From an uncultured Bacteroidales bacterium (GTDB lineage: Bacteria > Bacteroidota > Bacteroidia > Bacteroidales > UBA932): a stretch of 56,238 bases of DNA. Every line of letters begins with the position of its first letter. Within the stretch, counting starts at the first letter, position 1. Of the stretch, positions 25,433 through 34,878 are shown one piece after another. The translations under genes were made by a program, and so were the position numbers. The notes beneath the pieces are model-generated. The model worked only from the letters and a program-made list of their open reading frames with translations. It had not been told where the DNA came from and made no database searches. Location: positions 1 through 56,238 of the forward strand of contig CASFPH010000012.1 of assembly GCA_949296645.1 (NCBI GenBank). The letters are read 5' to 3'.

Positions 25433-25984
25433 ATGAGAAAACTTCTGATATCAGTCACTGCGCTGCTTTACGCATTTGTCTCTGAAGCCGGGAACATAGT
25501 TGTCGGGACAAATTTTGCGGAATGGGCTTTCCTCGGCACAATGAATATGGAAGCCGGTTATGCCTTTTCCGAAAAATGGAGTATAAATATGCATACCGTA
25601 TTCAATCCGTGGAATTTTCCTAAAGGGAACGGAGAAAACATACGCCGCCGGATAATCGGAGGTGACATAGGAATCAGATACTGGCCCTGGTACAACAACT
25701 CAGGATGGTTTGCGGAAGGCAAAGTCGGATGTTCTTCATACAACATATGCGGAATTACAGGAAAAGGCAGCGAAGAAGGCGAACGTTACGGCATAGGCCT
25801 GAATGCAGGCTACGCACTTATGCTCGGCAAGAAGATTAACATAGAGTTCGGCGCAGGATTTACCGGAGGGCTCAAAAACTACAAAAAATACGGATGCAGT
25901 CCATGCGGCAGAATTGAAGACGCAGGCAGAAAGCCTTTTTTAATACCGGACGACATAATGATACAGCTCGTGTATATTTTCTGA
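25433..25984 (+). CDS. DUF3575 family outer-membrane barrel protein, first gene of the fimbrial operon
   Basis: A signal peptide (MRKLLISVTALLYAFVSEAG) and a small barrel of about 160 residues. Hallmarks of DUF3575 are VGTNFAEWAFLGTMNMEAGYAFSEKWSIN, the NPW motif (HTVFNPWNFPKG), the RYWPWYNNSGWFAEGKVG segment and a closing LVYIF. Such genes commonly lead FimA/Mfa-type fimbrial operons in Bacteroidales, where they are thought to serve assembly or anchoring at the outer membrane. That role is inferred from context only. Two extra cysteines near the end (CSPCG) could form a disulfide. The next gene starts 29 bases downstream. Confidence 0.82.
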   Translation: MRKLLISVTALLYAFVSEAGNIVVGTNFAEWAFLGTMNMEAGYAFSEKWSINMHTVFNPWNFPKGNGENIRRRIIGGDIGIRYWPWYNNSGWFAEGKVGCSSYNICGITGKGSEEGERYGIGLNAGYALMLGKKINIEFGAGFTGGLKNYKKYGCSPCGRIEDAGRKPFLIPDDIMIQLVYIF

Positions 25985-26013
25985 CATTAATTATAAATTG
26001 AGAGGAGTATGAT

Positions 26014-27423
26014 ATGAAGGGATTATCGATTATAACAGGCATACTGGCTTCCATGACGGCAGTTTCCTGTTCAATACAGAAAAGACTGGCCTCGGAAATC
26101 ATTTCGGAAGCCTTATCTGAAACTGCCGCAGGAGGAATAAATGTCACTTTGGAGAAAATGACAGGATACGACGTTCCAGAATACGTCAAAGATGAGGGGA
26201 ACTACTCTCTTGTAGAAACGGAAGAATGCGATGGAAAAGAAAAGGAAGAAGATAAAAGCTTCTCGATACTGGAAACCAGGAAGGACAGTTCCGGCAACAA
26301 TGTGGCAAGCGTTGATCTCGAACCGCTTGTAATAAACGGCGACTACAGGAATGTCGTGGAAAGAGGAGGCACGATAAACCTGAAGTTTGCAGTAAACATT
26401 CCTCAGGAACTCATGAACGAGTATTGGGAACTAAGGCTCACTCCAGTAATATATTGCGGGAACGACACGATAATGCTGGAAACCTCAAGTACATGCGGAA
26501 AAAAATTCATTGAAGACATCAACAGAAAAAGAGACCTGCTTGAGAGAATATTATCTGAAATGATGCCGGCAAATACCGATTCATCGCTGTATTTCACATA
26601 CCGCAGACTTCTCGAATCTTTTCTGGCAAGGAATCTGGGTGAAGATTTTGATAAATACTGCAAGTCCGGCGATGTCGTATGCGACAGCTCTGCATACCGA
26701 CTCTACAAAAATGCTGTCGCATACTACTGCCGGAATCACAGAATACGGAAAAACGACAGGCTGAAAAGAAAAAGCGAAGAACTCGCAAGGGAACTGTCGG
26801 AAAAGGATATCACGGGAAACCGTCCGGATACGGTAATGCTGCAAGAGAATACTGGAAATATCATAATCCGGAGCACTTCTGAAGTTTCGGCGAAGACCGG
26901 CGGACAGAAACATGTCCTCTACTCATGCCTGATGCGTGCAATGGGATTCCGCAAAATCGAGCTTTCAGTTATGGGAGATATCTTGGATATTGACGGAAAG
27001 ACGCATAAACTTCCCCCTGCAGAAAGTCTCACATATTATATAAGCACGCTTGCATCTTTTGCTGACACTTCATCTTATCTGTCAGGAGCGGTAAATATGC
27101 CGGCAAAGGATTTCGAAGAAGGCACCTCTGCCCTAATTTCAGGAGATTACAGAAAAGCCCTGAACATGTTGGGAGACAGAGGCGGCATAAATTCGGCAAT
27201 TGCATACATTTCGCTCGACTACAACGCAAAAGCCCTTGAAATTCTCGGCAGACTTCCCAAAAGTGCAGACAGGGACTACCTCACAGCTATCGCTCTCGTA
27301 CGAAACGGCAACCGCAAGGATGCCTGCAAATATCTGCAAGAAGCGATAAGACAAGATGAAAGTCTGGCCTTCAGGGCCAATCTGGACCCTGAGATATCTA
27401 ATCTGTCCGATTATCCTAATTAA
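26014..27423 (+). CDS. Fimbria-associated lipoprotein with C-terminal TPR-like repeats
   Basis: A lipobox (MTAVSCS, Cys20) gives an outer-membrane lipoprotein of 469 residues. After a variable N-terminus there is a conserved region that I recognise from Bacteroidales fimbrial loci (DLEPLVINGDYRNVVERGG, then NEYWELRLTPVIYC and a later ESLTYYISTLASFAD). The C-terminal 110 residues are helical and TPR-like (DFEEGTSALISGDYRKALNML, NSAIAYISLDYNAKALEIL, DYLTAIALVRNGNRKDACKYL). The family has no function I can state. Its place between DUF3575 and the stalk subunit suggests a periplasmic or surface assembly factor. AGAGGAG lies upstream of the ATG. The spacing and direction support one operon. Confidence 0.75.
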   Translation: MKGLSIITGILASMTAVSCSIQKRLASEIISEALSETAAGGINVTLEKMTGYDVPEYVKDEGNYSLVETEECDGKEKEEDKSFSILETRKDSSGNNVASVDLEPLVINGDYRNVVERGGTINLKFAVNIPQELMNEYWELRLTPVIYCGNDTIMLETSSTCGKKFIEDINRKRDLLERILSEMMPANTDSSLYFTYRRLLESFLARNLGEDFDKYCKSGDVVCDSSAYRLYKNAVAYYCRNHRIRKNDRLKRKSEELARELSEKDITGNRPDTVMLQENTGNIIIRSTSEVSAKTGGQKHVLYSCLMRAMGFRKIELSVMGDILDIDGKTHKLPPAESLTYYISTLASFADTSSYLSGAVNMPAKDFEEGTSALISGDYRKALNMLGDRGGINSAIAYISLDYNAKALEILGRLPKSADRDYLTAIALVRNGNRKDACKYLQEAIRQDESLAFRANLDPEISNLSDYPN

Positions 27424-27463
27424 ACCTAATAATATATAAAACAACAAGTCAAACTACAAAATC

Positions 27464-28570
27464 ATGAAAACCAACAGATTTTCAATGGCAGCATGTATTT
27501 CATTGCTGTTGCTTTCACTGCTCTCATGCAGCAGGGAAAAATTAAGCATTACCGGTGGAGGGGAAGAAGCAAACGGAGGGACTGTAATGCTCTCCATTGA
27601 AAAAAACGGAAATGGAAGAGGAATCCCATACGGGACAAGAGCTTCAGGAAGCGAGCACGGAGACCAGAACAAGGATAACACCGTAAGCAAACTTGAAGTA
27701 TTCATATTCAGAAATGCACCCGGAAAGGCGGATGACGGAAAACTGGAAAATTACAAATGTTTTTCAGGAGACGAGCTCGGGACTCTGGAAAATCTGGAGA
27801 TAAGGACATCGTCCGGAAAAAAGACAGTCGTCGCGATAGCCAATTCACACAGGGATGACTGGAGAGGAATAACAGATCTGAATTCTCTTAAGGAATCGGC
27901 ATTTTCATTAAAAAATGAAAACACGGGCGATTTTACCATGAGCGGAAGCACAGAAGCCACAATAAGCGGCACCACTGATGTCAGTATCGCATTAAGCAGA
28001 ATGGTCGCCAGAATAAAACTCAGCGGAATCTCGGCGGATTTCAGCGGAACACCTTACGAAGACGTTCCTCTTACGGGAATAAAAGCATATCTGATAAACG
28101 TATGCGGCAATTCGTATCTTTCCGGTACAACTTCATACGCTGCAGGCAATTATCTGAATCATGGCGGATACAATGCCGGGAACTGCAGCGAAATGGCTAT
28201 GGAAGGTATCATGTATGAAGAGATATCAGGGCAGGTAACATCAGGAAGTCCGTTTACCGAAGACATATTTTTCTACTGCTATGAAAACACAGTACCTTCT
28301 GAAAACGGCACAGACAGATTCACAAGGCTGGTAGTCGAAGCATCAATCGGAGGAACCACTTATTATTATCCTGTCAATATAAACAGAAGCGGTTTCGGTT
28401 ATTCTTCCGGACTGGAAGGTATAAGCAGAAATACTTCTTATTCCATAAACATAAAGATTACAAGACCTGGTTCCCTGTCTCCGGACGAAGTGATTACGAA
28501 CGGTTCAGCCGACATCACACTCAGTGTTGAAAACTGGGAGACCGTACCTGAAGCCCAGATAATATTCTGA
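27464..28570 (+). CDS. FimA/Mfa1-type major fimbrial subunit
   Basis: A shaft subunit of a type V (Bacteroidales) fimbria. It is exported as a lipoprotein, with the lipobox SLLSC at Cys22. Proteins of this family are processed by an Arg-specific protease that removes the lipidated leader and frees a groove for strand exchange. A candidate site is TRASG after Arg59. The N-terminal domain has VSKLEVFIFRN and KKTVVAIANSH. The C-terminal domain begins near VSIALSRMVARIKLSGI and ends with a strand (SADITLSVENWETVPEAQ) suited to donate to the next subunit. The typical FimA sequence SRMVARI before the second domain is clear. It is flanked by anchor and tip genes in the expected order. Confidence 0.85.
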   Translation: MKTNRFSMAACISLLLLSLLSCSREKLSITGGGEEANGGTVMLSIEKNGNGRGIPYGTRASGSEHGDQNKDNTVSKLEVFIFRNAPGKADDGKLENYKCFSGDELGTLENLEIRTSSGKKTVVAIANSHRDDWRGITDLNSLKESAFSLKNENTGDFTMSGSTEATISGTTDVSIALSRMVARIKLSGISADFSGTPYEDVPLTGIKAYLINVCGNSYLSGTTSYAAGNYLNHGGYNAGNCSEMAMEGIMYEEISGQVTSGSPFTEDIFFYCYENTVPSENGTDRFTRLVVEASIGGTTYYYPVNINRSGFGYSSGLEGISRNTSYSINIKITRPGSLSPDEVITNGSADITLSVENWETVPEAQIIF

Positions 28571-28620
28571 ATACTCTGAATGTTCTGACGATTTTTCAAC
28601 AAACATATCCGAATTTCATC

Positions 28621-29460
28621 ATGAAGATTGCATCCATATTAAAAACACTGTATGCAGTAACGGCAAGTGCTGCAATATCGGGATTTTCAAGTTCATGTTC
28701 GCTTATAAAGGAAGACAGAAGCGGATGTCCGTGCACAGTCAAGCTTGACCTTACGGATTGTACAGACAAAGCGGAAACCGTACACATATGGTATTACGGG
28801 AACGATGGGGTCATAAATTTCCATGGCACTGTAAACAAGGAGGATTTCGACACAGGGACTGAAATAAATGTCAAGAAAGGCACTGCAGGATTCATGGTAT
28901 GGGGCAATATTTCAGAGAAAACCGCCATTACGGAAGAGAACGGAGGAACGGTAAGATTGGTTAATAGTTGTGATAAAGGGACCGATTCCCTGTACTCTTC
29001 CGTTTTTGTTATTGAAGCTGACGGGGAGACTGTTTCATCTGAAGTAAGACTGAGAAGTGAATCCGTCGAAGTGCACATAAGGCTTGAAGGCATGAGCAGC
29101 TTCATTCCTGGAATATCGGTAAGCGGGACAAACGGAAGCATGTCCATCGACAGAAACCCGGATTCCGGCAACGTACAAAGTTCCGGCAACGTACAAAGTA
29201 TTTATCCGGAAGGTACCGTTTCCGGAAACACTGTAAAACTCGTATTCAGGATGTTCAGGACAGACAACCCTGACAGGATAAAACTGCATGTACCTTCATC
29301 AGGCACGTATGAGATAGGAAAGGAAATCATAGCTCAGGGTTACGATATGAATGCAGACTGTCTGCCTCCGATATTCATGAACATCGATACGGGAAACGGA
29401 AATATAAACATAGATCCGGGAGACTGGGAAGACAACGGCAATGTCGAAATCGAATTTTAA
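28621..29460 (+). CDS. FimB/Mfa2-family fimbrial anchor lipoprotein
   Basis: A surface-anchored fimbrial subunit that ends the shaft at the outer membrane and limits its length. The signature just after the lipidated Cys, SCSLIKEDRSGCPCTVKLDL, is that of the FimB/Mfa2 family. Two transthyretin-like beta domains follow (about 35-135 and 140-270). An exact 18-base tandem duplication (29164-29181 and 29182-29199) repeats six residues, SGNVQS, in a loop of the second domain. Polymerase slippage is the simplest explanation. It follows the FimA-like gene by 50 bases. Confidence 0.85.
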   Translation: MKIASILKTLYAVTASAAISGFSSSCSLIKEDRSGCPCTVKLDLTDCTDKAETVHIWYYGNDGVINFHGTVNKEDFDTGTEINVKKGTAGFMVWGNISEKTAITEENGGTVRLVNSCDKGTDSLYSSVFVIEADGETVSSEVRLRSESVEVHIRLEGMSSFIPGISVSGTNGSMSIDRNPDSGNVQSSGNVQSIYPEGTVSGNTVKLVFRMFRTDNPDRIKLHVPSSGTYEIGKEIIAQGYDMNADCLPPIFMNIDTGNGNINIDPGDWEDNGNVEIEF

Positions 29461-29488
29461 GGAATCAACTACATAAACATACAGAATC

Positions 29489-31423
29489 ATGAAGAACATA
29501 TTCAAAATCAGGAATACTGTTACATTTCTGTCATTCAGCATATTTAACATCTTCATGTTTTCAGGCTGCGATATGGCCGGAACATGCGGTGAAGACTGGA
29601 ACGGGAACAGTCAGACGGAAGAAAGAAACGTCGGAATCAGGATATCCCTGTACACTGAAAAGGCAGTACAGACAAAAGGTTCGGAAGATGTAGAGAACAG
29701 CATTTCGGATATCAATATTCTCGTATTCGGGGAAGACGGGAACCTGATAGCACACGATTATTCGGAAACGGCGCAGGATATCAGGATGAATCTGCCTGAA
29801 AACAGGGAACTGGAAATATGTGCCGTCGCCAACTTCGGAAGCGTAATAAACATCAAGAACAAGGCTGAACTTTCCGAACTCAGATATACTGCAAGTTCGG
29901 CTTATGATACGGGCAGTGACGGAATGTTTCTGATGAGCGGGGGAAAAACGGCAGTAATAAGCGAAGGGAGCGTCATTACGCTGGGTTTGAGGAGATGCGC
30001 CTGCAAAATTATAGTAAAGGCCGACATATCTTCTCTTGGAGAAGGCTGCACGCTCATGTTCAAGGAATTGAAACTGAAAAATATGCCCGGATCCGTTTTT
30101 CCGTTCAAGGTATCCGCTGCCACTGCAGGAAATGTTTTCAGCGAAGGAATTGCTGCGGAGGAAGGTTTTGAAGAACAACTTGCCGGAAACGGCTGCGTTT
30201 TCTACATTTTTGAAAACATGCAGGGAGAACTGTTGCCTGGAATCAAGGAGCAGAAAGAAAAGGTTTTTCCGGAAGGTGACGCAAGAGCGGAAAGATGCTC
30301 CTATCTTGAGATCACCGGGGAATTCATATCTCCGGAAAAGAGCGGAGAAATCATATACAGGACATATCTCGGCAAGGATGTCCTTGGCAATTTCGATATC
30401 GAAAGGAACTGCATATACAATACTGAACTCGTATTCACCGGATACACTCCCGAAGAGGCCGGCTGGAGAATAGATGTTTCAGGACTGGGAGACCGGGTTA
30501 CCTCGGTCAATGTAACGCCGTCTCATTCGGAAATCCATCTTGACGAAAAGATACAGCTTAAAGCGGAAATATATCCTGAATCCGCAGAGATCAGGGATTT
30601 GGTATGGAGTTCTTCGAACGAAAGGATATGCACTGTAGACAACAACGGAATGGTCCATGCAAAAAGCACAGGGAAAGCCATAATACGGGCCGAGGCTTCT
30701 GATGGAAGCGGTAAATACGGAGAAGCTGAAATAACGGTGACTTATGCTCCTGTGGAAAGGGTGGAAATCAAATGGAAAAACACTTCCGGCACGTTATTTT
30801 CTGGAGATGCGAATTTCGTTGACAGAAGTCTTGTAAGCGGTCAGAAATCATCCATAACCTATTACGCGGAAATATATCCTTACAATGCAGATCAGGGTCT
30901 GACGGTTGAATGGGAAGTACTTGATGTGTCAGGCAACCCGTCTGCAGCAAAAATAGTGGAAACGCTCGATGGAGAAGGTAATCCGTTTGTAGTAAAGGCA
31001 GTACCTTTCTCAAATGCAAGCGCTTCTGCATGCAGAGGCAAAGTAAGGATATCAGCCAGTGTAAATGACAGCGGGCAAAAAGTATCTTCTTCATCTTTGC
31101 TTCATGTATTCGAATATGCACCTCTGAGACCGAAGTGGAATGGTACCACTCTTGCTGACTACAATTTTTCCCAAAAATACAAATACTATTGCAGTATTTC
31201 GTTTTCAAGCGGTCTGGGACTTGAAAATGAAGGATATGTTTTCAACGGCAGTCAGGGGGACCTTTTTGATATCGGAATGGGATTCGGCATGACAAACATG
31301 TCTACCGGAGATTCCTTTCCATCCGATTCAGGGGAAGCGGAAGAACTGAAAAAATTCTTGAGCATAACAAAAGGAGGAGGTTATAACACAAAGGAAAACC
31401 TGTATATTGAAATCATAAGGTAA
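29489..31423 (+). CDS. DUF4906/Big2-containing fimbrial tip-like lipoprotein
   Basis: 644 residues with a lipobox (FMFSGC, Cys27). The N-terminal half (about 45-320) is a fimbrillin-like, DUF4906-type pair of beta domains (ISDINILVFGEDGNLIAHDYS, LRRCACKIIVKADISSL, DIERNCIYNTELVFTGY). A bacterial Ig-like Big2 domain follows at about 330-415 (VTSVNVTPSHSEIHLDEKIQL, WSSSNERICTVDNNGMVHAKS, GKAIIRAEASDGSG). The last 220 residues are further beta-rich sequence without a family I know. Large modular lipoproteins at the end of Fim/Mfa operons are tip or adhesin subunits, and Ig-like domains fit that. The role is inferred from position and modules. Confidence 0.75.
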   Translation: MKNIFKIRNTVTFLSFSIFNIFMFSGCDMAGTCGEDWNGNSQTEERNVGIRISLYTEKAVQTKGSEDVENSISDINILVFGEDGNLIAHDYSETAQDIRMNLPENRELEICAVANFGSVINIKNKAELSELRYTASSAYDTGSDGMFLMSGGKTAVISEGSVITLGLRRCACKIIVKADISSLGEGCTLMFKELKLKNMPGSVFPFKVSAATAGNVFSEGIAAEEGFEEQLAGNGCVFYIFENMQGELLPGIKEQKEKVFPEGDARAERCSYLEITGEFISPEKSGEIIYRTYLGKDVLGNFDIERNCIYNTELVFTGYTPEEAGWRIDVSGLGDRVTSVNVTPSHSEIHLDEKIQLKAEIYPESAEIRDLVWSSSNERICTVDNNGMVHAKSTGKAIIRAEASDGSGKYGEAEITVTYAPVERVEIKWKNTSGTLFSGDANFVDRSLVSGQKSSITYYAEIYPYNADQGLTVEWEVLDVSGNPSAAKIVETLDGEGNPFVVKAVPFSNASASACRGKVRISASVNDSGQKVSSSSLLHVFEYAPLRPKWNGTTLADYNFSQKYKYYCSISFSSGLGLENEGYVFNGSQGDLFDIGMGFGMTNMSTGDSFPSDSGEAEELKKFLSITKGGGYNTKENLYIEIIR

Positions 31424-31554
31424 ACTGTCTGGCCGCGAACCATGACGCAAGGATGAGTTTTACGCTTGCCGCTACGGTTATTTTTATTATTTTTACGTTT
31501 TTGTTTTCCATAACATGGATTACACCGACGAATATTCAACATCAATTAAATATT

Positions 31555-34500
31555 ATGCGTAAAACACTTTTAACATTCATTGCGTTCGGGTTTGCGGCTG
31601 TCGCATCCGCCAATCCTCTGTGGCTTAGATACAATGCCATATCTCCGGACGGAAGCAAAATTGCTTTTGCCTATAAAGGGGACATCTATGTAGTAAACAG
31701 CAAAGGAGGTACTGCCACCAGACTCACAACGGCTTCATCGTTCGAATCGAATCCCGTATGGTCAAATGACGGTAAGACGATAGCCTTCACTTCCGACAGG
31801 AACGGAGGGTCAGATATCTATACCGTATCCGTAAACGGAGGCGTTGCCACAAGGGTTACCACGAATTCAGCAGCCGAAAAGCCACTGGCTTTCTCGAAAG
31901 ACAACAAGGAAATCTATTTTTCGGCAGCAATACAGGACCCTGCATCAAGCATACTTTTCCCTACAGGATGGATTACGGAGCTGTACAAAATCAATGTAAA
32001 AGGGGGAAGACCCGTACAGATTACGGCATCGCCGGTATGTGCCATGAGCTTCGACAAGGACGGAAAGTCATTCCTTTATGAAAACAGAACCGGAAGCGAA
32101 AACGAATGGAGAAAACACCATACATCATCAGTTGCAAGGGACATATTCTATTATAATGCACAGGACGGGACGCATACCCAGATAACCACCAATCCAGGTG
32201 AAGACAGGAATCCTGTCTATACTCCTGACGGAAAGGAAATCATCTTCCTTAGCGAAAGGAACGGCGGCAGTTTCAACGTATACAGGGCTCCTGTAGGAAA
32301 CACCGAAAATGCGAAGGCCCTGACTTCGTTCAAGAAACATCCCGTAAGATTCCTGTCACAGGCCAACGACGGCACATTATGTTTCGGCTATCACGGTGAG
32401 ATTTATACCATGGCCCCTGGTGGAAAGCCTGAAAAGGTAAATATCGAAATAATCAACGATATTCCTGAAGAGCAGGTTTCTTCTATCAGCCTGAGAGGAG
32501 CATCCGAATTTTCGATGTCAGCCGACGGTTCGCAGATTGCAGCAATAAGCAGAGGTGAAGTTTTTGCAACTACGGACGACTATTCAACGACCAAGCAGAT
32601 TACCAATACACCTGCAGCTGAAAAGGGTGTCACCATGTCTCCTGACGGAAAGACAATAATCTACTCAAGCAGCAGAGACGGCATCTGGACACTCTACAAG
32701 GCTACACTTGAAAGAAAGGAAGATGTCGATTTCGCACACGCCACACTTATCAGGGAAGAGCCTGTATTCAAGGACAACAAGGTAGAAAGGATGGCTCCTA
32801 TGTTTTCCCCTGACGGAAAGGAACTGGCTTTCGTAGAAAACAGAAACATACTGAAGGTACTCAATCTTGAAAGCGGAAAAGTAAGAACAATCACTGACGG
32901 AAGCAAGAACTACCGTAATGACGATTCCGGTTTCGAATATCAGTGGTCTCCCGACGGAAACTGGTTCGTAACGTCAATAATAACGAACAGAAGAGACCCG
33001 TACAGCGATATAGCCATCATATCAGCAAAAACAGGCGGTGAATATTACAACATAACCAACAGCGGTTATATTGACGGTTCCCCTCAGTGGGTAATGGATG
33101 GAAATGCAGTTATCTTCATTTCAAACAGACTCGGTATGCGTTCACACGCATCATGGGGCAGTCAGAACGATGTGTTCATCGCATTTATGAATCAGGAAAC
33201 GATGGATAAATTCCTGATGAGCAAGGAGGAACTTGACCTATTCAATCAGAGCGAAAAGATAAGGAAAGAAGAAGAGGCTGCCGAAAAAGCAAAGGAAGCA
33301 AAGAAAAATGACAAGAAAGACAGCAAAAAGGACGACAAGAAAGACAGCAAGGCTGATGACAAAAAATCCGAACCTGAGAAAAAGGCTGTCGAAATAGATC
33401 TTGAAAGAGTCGGAGACAGAGTCATGAGGCTAACCCCTATGTCTTCCAAGCTTGCTTCCGCAGCAATGACTTCCGATGGGGAAGCACTTTATTTCCTTTC
33501 TTCATTCGAAGGCGGATATGACCTGTGGAAACTGACAACAAGAACAGGCCGCGTAGAGATGATGAAAAAACTCGGCGGTTCATATGCATTCCTGCAACTC
33601 GACAAGAGCGGAAAGAACCTGTATATCATGGGAGGAAACCCTTCTATTGTAAACCTGATGTCCGGTTCGGTAAAACCGCTTTCATTCGACATGAAAATGG
33701 AACTGGATAAGGCCGGTGAACGCGAATACATGTTCAACCATGTATTTACACAGCAGGAAAAGAGATTCTACAGGACAGATTATCACGGAGTGGACCTGAA
33801 AGCTCTTAAAAAGGATTACGAACCTTTCCTTGAACATATAAACAACAATTATGACTTCTCCGAAATGCTGAGCGAAATACTGGGAGAACTCAATGTTTCA
33901 CATACAGGTTCAGGCTACAGAGCCCCAGGAGCACAGAAAGCGACTCCTGAATTCGGACTTCTGTTCGACATGAACTATGAAGGAGACGGTCTGAAAATAG
34001 ATGAAGTGATCGAGTTCGGTCCGTTCGACAATAGCAGATCCAAAGCCGAAGCCGGTGTCATCATAGAAAAATTCGACGGAAAAGAAATCAAGGCCGGAGA
34101 AGACTACTACCCTCTTATCAATGGCAAAGCCGGGAAATCGGTTCTTGTGTCGTTCTACAATCCTCAAACAAAAGAAAGATGGGACGAAGTCGTGAAACCT
34201 ATCACAAAATCCGCACAGAACAAGCTTCTGTACCAGAGATGGATAAAATCGAGAGCAGAAGAAGTTGAAAGGCTCTCCAACGGAAGGCTCGGATACGTGC
34301 ATATAGAAAGCATGAATGACGAAAGCTACAGAAACGTATATGCCGACATACTCGGCAAATACAATCTCAAGGAAGGTATTGTAATCGATACAAGAAACAA
34401 CGGCGGCGGACGCCTCCATGAAGACATCGAAATCCTGTTCAGCGGCAAGAAATATCTTGAACAGGTAATCCGCGGAGTTGTTTCATGCGAAATGCCATCC

Positions 34501-34854
34501 AGAAGATATAATAAACCGTCGATAATGCTGGTTTGTGAAGCCAACTATTCTAATGCACACGGAACTCCGTGGGTATACAGGAAGACCGGTATCGGTTCTA
34601 TCGTAGGTATGCCGGTTCCTGGCACAATGACTTCCGTAAACTGGGAAACCCTCCAGGACCAGTCTATGTACTTCGGCATACCTGTCGTAGGATACAGAAC
34701 CCAGGAAGGCACATATCTGGAAAATTCCCAGCTTGAACCGGATTTCAAAGTAAGAAACGACTACGACAAGGCTATCAAAGGTCAGGATCAGCAGTTGGAA
34801 GAAGCTGTAAGACAACTGCTTAAACAGATTGATGAAAATCCTGCAGAATGGTAG
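31555..34854 (+). CDS. Tricorn-type S41 family peptidase
   Basis: A large periplasmic serine protease that degrades peptides. I chose the ATG at 31555 because it begins a signal peptide (MRKTLLTFIAFGFAAVASA); the open frame reaches back to 31453 without one. Beta-propeller WD/TolB-like repeats fill about residues 20-600 (SPDGSKIAFAYKGDIYVV, FTSDRNGGSDIYTV, YSSSRDGIWTLYKA). A Lys/Asp-rich linker lies at 33280-33390. The core C1/PDZ/C2 region has DYHGVDLKALKKDYEPFL with the catalytic His, and LGYVHIESMND and VIDTRNNGGGRL typical of S41. The nucleophile segment is CEANYSNAHG. The residue after Ser is Asn, where archaeal tricorn has Asp. Genes of this family are common in Bacteroidota. Confidence 0.88.
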   Translation: MRKTLLTFIAFGFAAVASANPLWLRYNAISPDGSKIAFAYKGDIYVVNSKGGTATRLTTASSFESNPVWSNDGKTIAFTSDRNGGSDIYTVSVNGGVATRVTTNSAAEKPLAFSKDNKEIYFSAAIQDPASSILFPTGWITELYKINVKGGRPVQITASPVCAMSFDKDGKSFLYENRTGSENEWRKHHTSSVARDIFYYNAQDGTHTQITTNPGEDRNPVYTPDGKEIIFLSERNGGSFNVYRAPVGNTENAKALTSFKKHPVRFLSQANDGTLCFGYHGEIYTMAPGGKPEKVNIEIINDIPEEQVSSISLRGASEFSMSADGSQIAAISRGEVFATTDDYSTTKQITNTPAAEKGVTMSPDGKTIIYSSSRDGIWTLYKATLERKEDVDFAHATLIREEPVFKDNKVERMAPMFSPDGKELAFVENRNILKVLNLESGKVRTITDGSKNYRNDDSGFEYQWSPDGNWFVTSIITNRRDPYSDIAIISAKTGGEYYNITNSGYIDGSPQWVMDGNAVIFISNRLGMRSHASWGSQNDVFIAFMNQETMDKFLMSKEELDLFNQSEKIRKEEEAAEKAKEAKKNDKKDSKKDDKKDSKADDKKSEPEKKAVEIDLERVGDRVMRLTPMSSKLASAAMTSDGEALYFLSSFEGGYDLWKLTTRTGRVEMMKKLGGSYAFLQLDKSGKNLYIMGGNPSIVNLMSGSVKPLSFDMKMELDKAGEREYMFNHVFTQQEKRFYRTDYHGVDLKALKKDYEPFLEHINNNYDFSEMLSEILGELNVSHTGSGYRAPGAQKATPEFGLLFDMNYEGDGLKIDEVIEFGPFDNSRSKAEAGVIIEKFDGKEIKAGEDYYPLINGKAGKSVLVSFYNPQTKERWDEVVKPITKSAQNKLLYQRWIKSRAEEVERLSNGRLGYVHIESMNDESYRNVYADILGKYNLKEGIVIDTRNNGGGRLHEDIEILFSGKKYLEQVIRGVVSCEMPSRRYNKPSIMLVCEANYSNAHGTPWVYRKTGIGSIVGMPVPGTMTSVNWETLQDQSMYFGIPVVGYRTQEGTYLENSQLEPDFKVRNDYDKAIKGQDQQLEEAVRQLLKQIDENPAEW

Positions 34855-34878
34855 CAAACCAATTTTTCTATAGGTGAT

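Noticed and set aside
31453-31554. Upstream extension of the tricorn-type protease gene
   Set aside because: The Met at 31555 starts a clear signal peptide; the extra 34 residues would add a second hydrophobic stretch not seen in the family.
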